Part shown: positions 59,801 to 64,000 of the stretch, piece by piece | Layout of the letters: each line of letters begins with the position of its first letter | Numbering within the stretch: position 1 is the stretch's first letter | Assembly (NCBI RefSeq): GCF_018310535.1 | Contig: NZ_CP074102.1 | Location: 6,324,001-6,388,000 of the forward strand | DNA from: Streptomyces mirabilis | GTDB taxonomy: Bacteria; Actinomycetota; Actinomycetes; Streptomycetales; Streptomycetaceae | Reading direction: 5' to 3' | DNA length: 64,000 bases | Notes under the pieces: generated by a model | What the model was told of the DNA's origin: nothing | What the model saw: only the letters and a program-made list of their open reading frames with translations | The model's database searches: none | Position numbers and translations under genes: made by a program

Positions 59801-60592
59801 ATGAGCGGTGTCATGAAGCGTATGGGGATGATCTTCCGCGCGAAGGCGAACAAGGCCCTTGACCGGGCCGAGGACCCGCGCGAAACCCTCGATTACTCGT
59901 ACCAGAAGCAGCTGGAGCTGCTGCAGAAGGTGCGCCGCGGCGTCGCGGATGTGGCGACCAGCCGCAAGCGCCTCGAACTTCAGCTGAACCAGCTCCAGAA
60001 CCAGTCCACCAAGCTGGAGGACCAGGGCCGCAAGGCGCTCGCGCTCGGCCGCGAGGACCTGGCCCGCGAGGCGCTCTCCCGCCGGGCGGCGCTCCAGCAG
60101 CAGGTGACGGACCTGGAGACGCAGCACCAGACCCTCCAGGGCGAGGAGGAGAAGCTCACCCTCGCGGCGCAGCGACTCCAGGCCAAGGTGGACGCCTTCC
60201 GCACCAAGAAGGAGACCATCAAGGCGACCTACACGGCGGCCCAGGCGCAGACCCGTATCGGAGAGGCCTTCTCCGGCATCTCCGAGGAGATGGGCGACGT
60301 CGGCATGGCGATCCAGCGTGCCGAGGACAAGACCGCGCAGCTGCAGGCCCGCGCCGGCGCGATCGACGAGCTGCTCGCCTCCGGTGCGCTCGACGACCAG
60401 TCCGGTCTGGCCAAGGACGACATCCAGAGCGAGCTGGACCGGCTCTCTGGTGGTACGGATGTAGAGCTGGAACTGCAGCGCATGAAGGCCGAGCTCGCCG
60501 GTGGCTCGCCGCAGCAGGCGATCGAGGGCGGCACGGGACAGTCCCAGTCGCAGTCCCAGCCGCGGGACACCCCGCGCTTCGACAAGCAGTGA
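59801..60592 (+). CDS. pspA: PspA/IM30-family phage shock protein
   Basis: A 263-residue coiled-coil membrane-repair protein. MKRMGMIFRAKANKALDRAED (in part) is the amphipathic N-terminal helix. Long coiled coils follow (KQLELLQKVRRGVADV, QNQLQNQSTKLEDQ, TIKATYTAAQAQTRIGEAFSG in part). The tail is Gln/Ser-rich. PspA oligomers support stressed cytoplasmic membranes. It is followed 30 nt on by pspAA. The ATG at 59801 with GAAGGGGG upstream is chosen. The 276 bp upstream hold the divergent promoters for pspA and DUF3043. Confidence 0.92.
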   Translation: MSGVMKRMGMIFRAKANKALDRAEDPRETLDYSYQKQLELLQKVRRGVADVATSRKRLELQLNQLQNQSTKLEDQGRKALALGREDLAREALSRRAALQQQVTDLETQHQTLQGEEEKLTLAAQRLQAKVDAFRTKKETIKATYTAAQAQTRIGEAFSGISEEMGDVGMAIQRAEDKTAQLQARAGAIDELLASGALDDQSGLAKDDIQSELDRLSGGTDVELELQRMKAELAGGSPQQAIEGGTGQSQSQSQPRDTPRFDKQ

Positions 60593-60622
60593 CCCACACC
60601 TAGGGCGCCTGAGGAGGGCGAC

Positions 60623-60901
60623 ATGATCGTACGGATCATGGGGGAGGGGCAGGTGAGGTTGGACGACAGCCACCTCACCGAACTGAACAAGCTGGACGAC
60701 GAGCTGCTCGCCGAGATGGAGAGCGGTGACGAGGCCGGCTTCCGCCGCACCCTGACCACTCTTCTCGACTCGGTCCGCCGTCTGGGCGCTCCGCTGCCCG
60801 ACGAGGCCCTGGAACCCTCGGACCTCATCCTCCCGTCCCCGGACGCGACCCTCGACGAGGTCCGCGCCATGCTGACCGACGAGGGCCTGATCCCAGGCTG
60901 A
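60623..60901 (+). CDS. pspAA: PspA-associated protein PspAA
   Basis: A 92-residue protein that partners PspA. MIVRIMGEGQVRLDDSHLTELNKLDD (in part) and a C-terminal ATLDEVRAMLTDEGLIPG are diagnostic. GAGGAGGG at 60611 is its ribosome site. It is cotranscribed with pspA. PspAB is encoded 38 kb away, next to htpX. Confidence 0.88.
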   Translation: MIVRIMGEGQVRLDDSHLTELNKLDDELLAEMESGDEAGFRRTLTTLLDSVRRLGAPLPDEALEPSDLILPSPDATLDEVRAMLTDEGLIPG

Positions 60902-60944
60902 CGGTTCCCTCCGGGGGTCGAGCGGGGGGACCTCCTCAGCTCCG

Positions 60945-60990
60945 GGGCCGCCCGGCTCGCCCACGCAGTTCCCCGCGCCCCTGAAGGGCG
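60945..60990. repeat. Modular GC-rich intergenic repeat, copy 7 (short)
   Basis: After the pspAA stop comes GGCTCGCCCACGCAGTTCCC, CGCGCCCCTGAAGGGCGCTG. Only the CGCAGTTCCCCGCGCCCCTGA module is retained. It lies between the pspA operon and the kinase. Confidence 0.7.
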
Positions 60991-61055
60991 CTGGGTCGCC
61001 GGCGATGTCCAGAGCCCCGTTCCGCCCCCTGCATGGGCCCCGTACCGTAAAACGA

Positions 61056-62279
61056 GTGAGCACCCTAGAGCGCACGAAGTACAGACTCCGCGCGCATCCC
61101 ATGGCCCTGGACGCCACCCTGGCGACCGGCGTACTCGTGACGATGATGGCCAGCTCCTTCGTCGACCCCCACGGGGAGAACGGAGCGACCTGGGGCACGC
61201 ACACCCCGAACGTCCTCAGCCTCACCCTCATGGTGCTCAGCGCCGCCGCCCTCGTGTTCCGCCGGCGCGCCCCCAGAACGATCCTCGCCACGACCGGCGC
61301 CTTCTCCGCCCTGGAACTGGTGGCCAGCGACCCCAGAGCCCCGGTGGTGATGTCCGCCGTCGTCGCCCTCTACACCGTCGCGTCGGCCACGGACCGCCCC
61401 ACCACCTGGCGCGTCGGCCTGCTCACGATGACGGTGCTGACGGCCTGCGCGATGCTGGTAGGCCCCCTGCCCTGGTACGCGCAGGAGAACCTCGCGATCT
61501 TCGCCTGGACGGGCATGGCCGCCGCCGCGGGCGACGCCGTACGCAGCCGCCGCGCCTTCGTGCACGCCATCCGCGAACGCGCCGACCGCGCCGAGCGCAC
61601 CCGCGAGGAAGAGGCCCGCCGCCGGGTCGCCGAGGAGCGGCTGCGTATCGCCCGCGACCTGCACGACGTCGTCGCCCACCACATCGCCCTCGTCAACGTG
61701 CAGGCCGGAGTCGCGGCCCATGTGATGGACAAGCGCCCCGACCAGGCCAAGGAAGCCCTCGCGCACGTCCGCGAAGCCAGCCGCTCGGCCCTCAACGAAT
61801 TGCGCGCCACCGTCGGCCTGTTGCGCCAGTCCGGCGACCCCGAGGCCCCCACCGAACCCGCCCCGGGCCTCGCCCGCCTCGACGAACTCGCCGACACCTT
61901 CCGCAACGCCGGACTCCCCGTCGAAGTCGCCCGCGCCGACCACGGCACCACCCTCCCCGCCGCCGTCGACCTCGCCGCGTACCGCGTCATCCAGGAAGCC
62001 CTCACCAATGTGCAGAAACACGCGGGCCCGGAGGCGAAGGCCGAGATCAGCGTCGTGCGCGTGGGACCGAACGTGGAAGTGACCGTCCTCGACAACGGAC
62101 CCGGGCAGGACGACGGCCCGGAGGAGGGCGGTGGGCACGGGCTGCTCGGGATGCGCGAGCGGGTCACCGCGCTCGGCGGCACCTGCACGACAGGTCCCCG
62201 CTACGGAGGCGGCTTCCGGGTGCATGCGATCCTTCCGGTCAAGAACCGCACCGCGCCCGCCCTGGGGGACTCCGCATGA
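61056..62279 (+). CDS. Sensor histidine kinase (HisKA_3)
   Basis: A 407-residue kinase. Four or five hydrophobic segments (within 20-160) form the sensor. HisKA_3 box RIARDLHDVVAHHIALVNVQAG (in part) has phospho-acceptor His203. HATPase motifs include YRVIQEALTNVQKHAG (N) and DNGPGQDDGPEEGGGHGLLGM (G). The GTG at 61056 gives the standard start. It overlaps the downstream regulator by 4 nt (ATGA). Being next to pspA it could sense envelope stress, but the signal is unknown. Confidence 0.92.
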   Translation: MSTLERTKYRLRAHPMALDATLATGVLVTMMASSFVDPHGENGATWGTHTPNVLSLTLMVLSAAALVFRRRAPRTILATTGAFSALELVASDPRAPVVMSAVVALYTVASATDRPTTWRVGLLTMTVLTACAMLVGPLPWYAQENLAIFAWTGMAAAAGDAVRSRRAFVHAIRERADRAERTREEEARRRVAEERLRIARDLHDVVAHHIALVNVQAGVAAHVMDKRPDQAKEALAHVREASRSALNELRATVGLLRQSGDPEAPTEPAPGLARLDELADTFRNAGLPVEVARADHGTTLPAAVDLAAYRVIQEALTNVQKHAGPEAKAEISVVRVGPNVEVTVLDNGPGQDDGPEEGGGHGLLGMRERVTALGGTCTTGPRYGGGFRVHAILPVKNRTAPALGDSA

Positions 62280-62959
62280 CCATCCGTGTCCTGCTCGCCG
62301 ACGACCAGGCGCTGCTGCGCAGCGCGTTCCGTGTCCTCGTCGACTCCGAGCCCGACATGGAGGTCGTCGGCGAGGCGTCCGACGGCGCGGAGGCGCTGCG
62401 GCTCACCCGGGAGGCCCGCGCCGACGTGGTGTTGATGGACATCCGGATGCCGGGCACCGACGGCCTCGCCGCCACCCGGCTGATCAGCGCCGACCCGGGA
62501 CTCGCGCACGTACGGGTGGTGATGCTGACGACCTTCGAGGTCGACGAGTACGTGGTGCAGTCGCTGCGGGCCGGCGCCTCCGGCTTCCTCGGCAAGGGCG
62601 CGGAGCCGGAGGAGTTGCTGAACGCCATCCGGATCGCGGCGGGCGGCGAGGCACTGCTGTCCCCGGCGGCCACCAAGGGGCTGATCGCCAAGTTCCTCGC
62701 CCAGGGGGACGGTTCGGACGAGGGCCGGGACTCCGCCCGGGCCGAGCGGCTCCAGGCGCTCACCGGGCGCGAGCGCGAGGTGCTCGTCCAGGTCGCGGGA
62801 GGCCACTCCAACGACGAGATCGCCGAGCGGCTGGAGGTCAGTCCGCTCACCGTGAAGACGCACGTCAACCGGGCCATGGCCAAACTCGGCGCCCGCGACC
62901 GGGCCCAACTCGTCGTCATCGCCTACGAGTCGGGCCTGGTACGCCCGAGGGTGGAGTGA
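62276..62959 (+). CDS. NarL/LuxR-family response regulator
   Basis: A 227-residue regulator. Receiver domain with Asp9/Asp10, phospho-acceptor Asp55 (VVLMDIRMPG), Thr at MLTTFE and Lys in FLGKGAEP. LuxR HTH from LTGREREVLVQVAGGHSNDEIAERL (in part). The ATGA overlap with the kinase shows translational coupling. Its 3' end lies inside a 24-bp near-duplication. Confidence 0.94.
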   Translation: MTIRVLLADDQALLRSAFRVLVDSEPDMEVVGEASDGAEALRLTREARADVVLMDIRMPGTDGLAATRLISADPGLAHVRVVMLTTFEVDEYVVQSLRAGASGFLGKGAEPEELLNAIRIAAGGEALLSPAATKGLIAKFLAQGDGSDEGRDSARAERLQALTGREREVLVQVAGGHSNDEIAERLEVSPLTVKTHVNRAMAKLGARDRAQLVVIAYESGLVRPRVE

Positions 62960-62987
62960 TCCCGGTACGCCCGAGGGCGGAGCGATC
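62938..62987. repeat. 24-bp near-perfect tandem duplication spanning the regulator stop
   Basis: GGTACGCCCGAGGGTGGAGT with GATC is repeated 26 bp later with two changes (GGTACGCCCGAGGGCGGAGCGATC). The first copy encodes the last codons and TGA of the response regulator; the second is non-coding. A recent duplication. Confidence 0.85.
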
Positions 62988-62993
62988 TCCGAG

Positions 62994-64000
62994 TTACGGC
63001 AGCGCCAGCATCCGCTCCAGCGCCAGCTTCGCGAACGCCTCCGTCTCCTTGTCCACCTCGATGCGGTTGACCAGGTTGCCCTCGGCGAGGGACTCCAGGG
63101 TCCACACCAGGTGGGGGAGGTCGATGCGGTTCATGGTGGAGCAGAAGCAGACCGTCTTGTCGAGGAAGACGATCTCCTTGTCCTCGGCCGCGAAACGGTT
63201 CGCCAGGCGGCGGACCAGGTTCAGCTCCGTGCCGATCGCCCACTTGGAGCCGGCCGGAGCGGCCTCCAGCGCCTTGATGATGTACTCCGTGGAGCCGACG
63301 TAGTCCGCCGCCGACACGACCTCGTGCTTGCACTCGGGGTGGACGAGGACGTTCACCCCGGGGATGCGCTCGCGGACGTCGTTCACCGAGTCCAGCGAGA
63401 AGCGGCCGTGGACCGAGCAGTGGCCGCGCCACAGGATCATCTTGGCATCGCGCAGCTGCTCCGCGGTGAGGCCGCCGTTCGGCTTGTGGGGGTTGTAGAG
63501 GACGCAGTCCTCCAGGCTCATCCCCATGTCGCGGACGGCGGTGTTGCGGCCGAGGTGCTGGTCGGGGAGGAAGAGGACCTTCTCGCCCTGCTCGAACGCC
63601 CACTCCAGGGCCCGCTGGGCATTGGAGGAGGTGCAGATCGTGCCGCCGTGCTTGCCGGTGAACGCCTTGATGTCGGCGGACGAGTTCATGTACGAGACGG
63701 GCACGACCTGCTCGGCTATCCCGGCCTCGGTCAGCACGTCCCAGCACTCGGCGACCTGCTCGGCCGTCGCCATGTCGGCCATGGAGCAGCCCGCGGCGAG
63801 GTCGGGGAGGACCACCTTCTGGTCGTCGGACGTCAGGATGTCCGCGGACTCCGCCATGAAGTGCACACCGCAGAAGACGATGTACTCGGCCTCCGGGCGC
63901 GCGGCGGCGTCGCGGGCCAGCTTGAAGGAGTCGCCCGTGACGTCGGCGAACTGGATGACCTCGTCGCGCTGGTAGTGGTGGCCGAGCACGAAGACCTTGT
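62994..64000 (-). CDS. nadA: Quinolinate synthase, 5' end cut by the window edge
   Basis: The 3' 335 codons of NadA, which condenses iminoaspartate with dihydroxyacetone phosphate to quinolinate in NAD synthesis. The [4Fe-4S] ligands are Cys in FCGVHFMAES, HPECKHE and CFCSTMNRID. Substrate contacts are in LGHHYQRDEVIQFAD and NPHKPNGGL. The frame is open to the right edge, so the start lies beyond it. It is convergent with the response regulator. No nadB or nadC is seen in the window. Confidence 0.95.
   Translation of the reverse strand, partial: KVFVLGHHYQRDEVIQFADVTGDSFKLARDAAARPEAEYIVFCGVHFMAESADILTSDDQKVVLPDLAAGCSMADMATAEQVAECWDVLTEAGIAEQVVPVSYMNSSADIKAFTGKHGGTICTSSNAQRALEWAFEQGEKVLFLPDQHLGRNTAVRDMGMSLEDCVLYNPHKPNGGLTAEQLRDAKMILWRGHCSVHGRFSLDSVNDVRERIPGVNVLVHPECKHEVVSAADYVGSTEYIIKALEAAPAGSKWAIGTELNLVRRLANRFAAEDKEIVFLDKTVCFCSTMNRIDLPHLVWTLESLAEGNLVNRIEVDKETEAFAKLALERMLALP

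Noticed and set aside
1..64000. Biosynthetic gene cluster, phage or CRISPR
   Set aside because: No polyketide, NRPS, terpene, phage structural genes, integrase or regular direct-repeat arrays were found; the window is core chromosome.

Overview
The window is a chromosomal segment of a high-GC actinomycete, almost certainly a Streptomyces. The evidence is GC-rich third codon positions throughout, frequent GTG starts, paired glutamine synthetases (GSI and eukaryote-like GSII), a homodimeric pyruvate dehydrogenase E1, and actinobacterial families such as DUF4191, DUF3043, PspAA/PspAB and a MarP-like protease. From memory the gene order resembles the glnII-glnA-lipA-lipB-aceE-pepA-cob-pspA-nadA stretch of the S. 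coelicolor core chromosome. No rRNA, tRNA, CRISPR array, prophage or intact insertion sequence was seen.

Layout. 1-3.5 kb: the end of a SpoIIE-type phosphatase, a small tautomerase-fold isomerase, and a leftward set encoding a diiron-like hydrolase, a ferredoxin reductase and a TetR regulator. 3.5-11.7 kb: a large anchored protein, a TPR protein, a lipoprotein, a secreted DUF1996 protein, a two-component system and an epimerase. 11.8-25 kb: nitrogen assimilation. glnII and glnA each carry a GlnR-like box about 100 bp upstream of the start. Between them lie secreted and small proteins, an ArsC-like protein, an AlkZ-like protein, a hydrolase-kinase fusion, pspAB-htpX and a secreted Gly-Phe-Asn repeat protein. 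25-29 kb: RDD and DUF4191 membrane proteins, then lipA and lipB. 29-38 kb: a TPR regulator, an FAD amine oxidase, an epimerase, an acetyltransferase, a MarP-like protease, a peptidoglycan amidase and a WYL regulator. 38.6-46.5 kb: aceE, a GntR regulator, the two-lipoyl E2 and lipoamide dehydrogenase. 46.8-56.5 kb: pepA and cobS, cobT and cobU with interspersed membrane proteins (a rhomboid-like protein beside an LPG-synthase-like protein) and a methyltransferase. 56.6-64 kb: an HtrA-like lipoprotein protease, a second methyltransferase, DUF3043, pspA-pspAA, a second two-component system and the 3' part of nadA.

How they fit together. lipB and lipA make the lipoyl cofactor used by the E2 encoded 15 kb away. 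The GntR gene beside aceE and a perfect 8-1-8 palindrome upstream of aceE suggest local control of pyruvate dehydrogenase. The cob genes cover the late nucleotide-loop assembly steps of cobalamin. pspA, pspAA, pspAB and htpX form a membrane-stress set split over two loci.

The most unusual material is not a classical gene cluster. It is a family of modular GC-rich repeats placed at gene 3' ends at seven loci, a second palindromic module that also lies in frame inside two coding sequences, a 224-bp MITE-like element whose TA target and first base form the stop codon of the upstream gene, a frameshifted or broken small gene downstream of glnII, and several unusual fusions and start codons.
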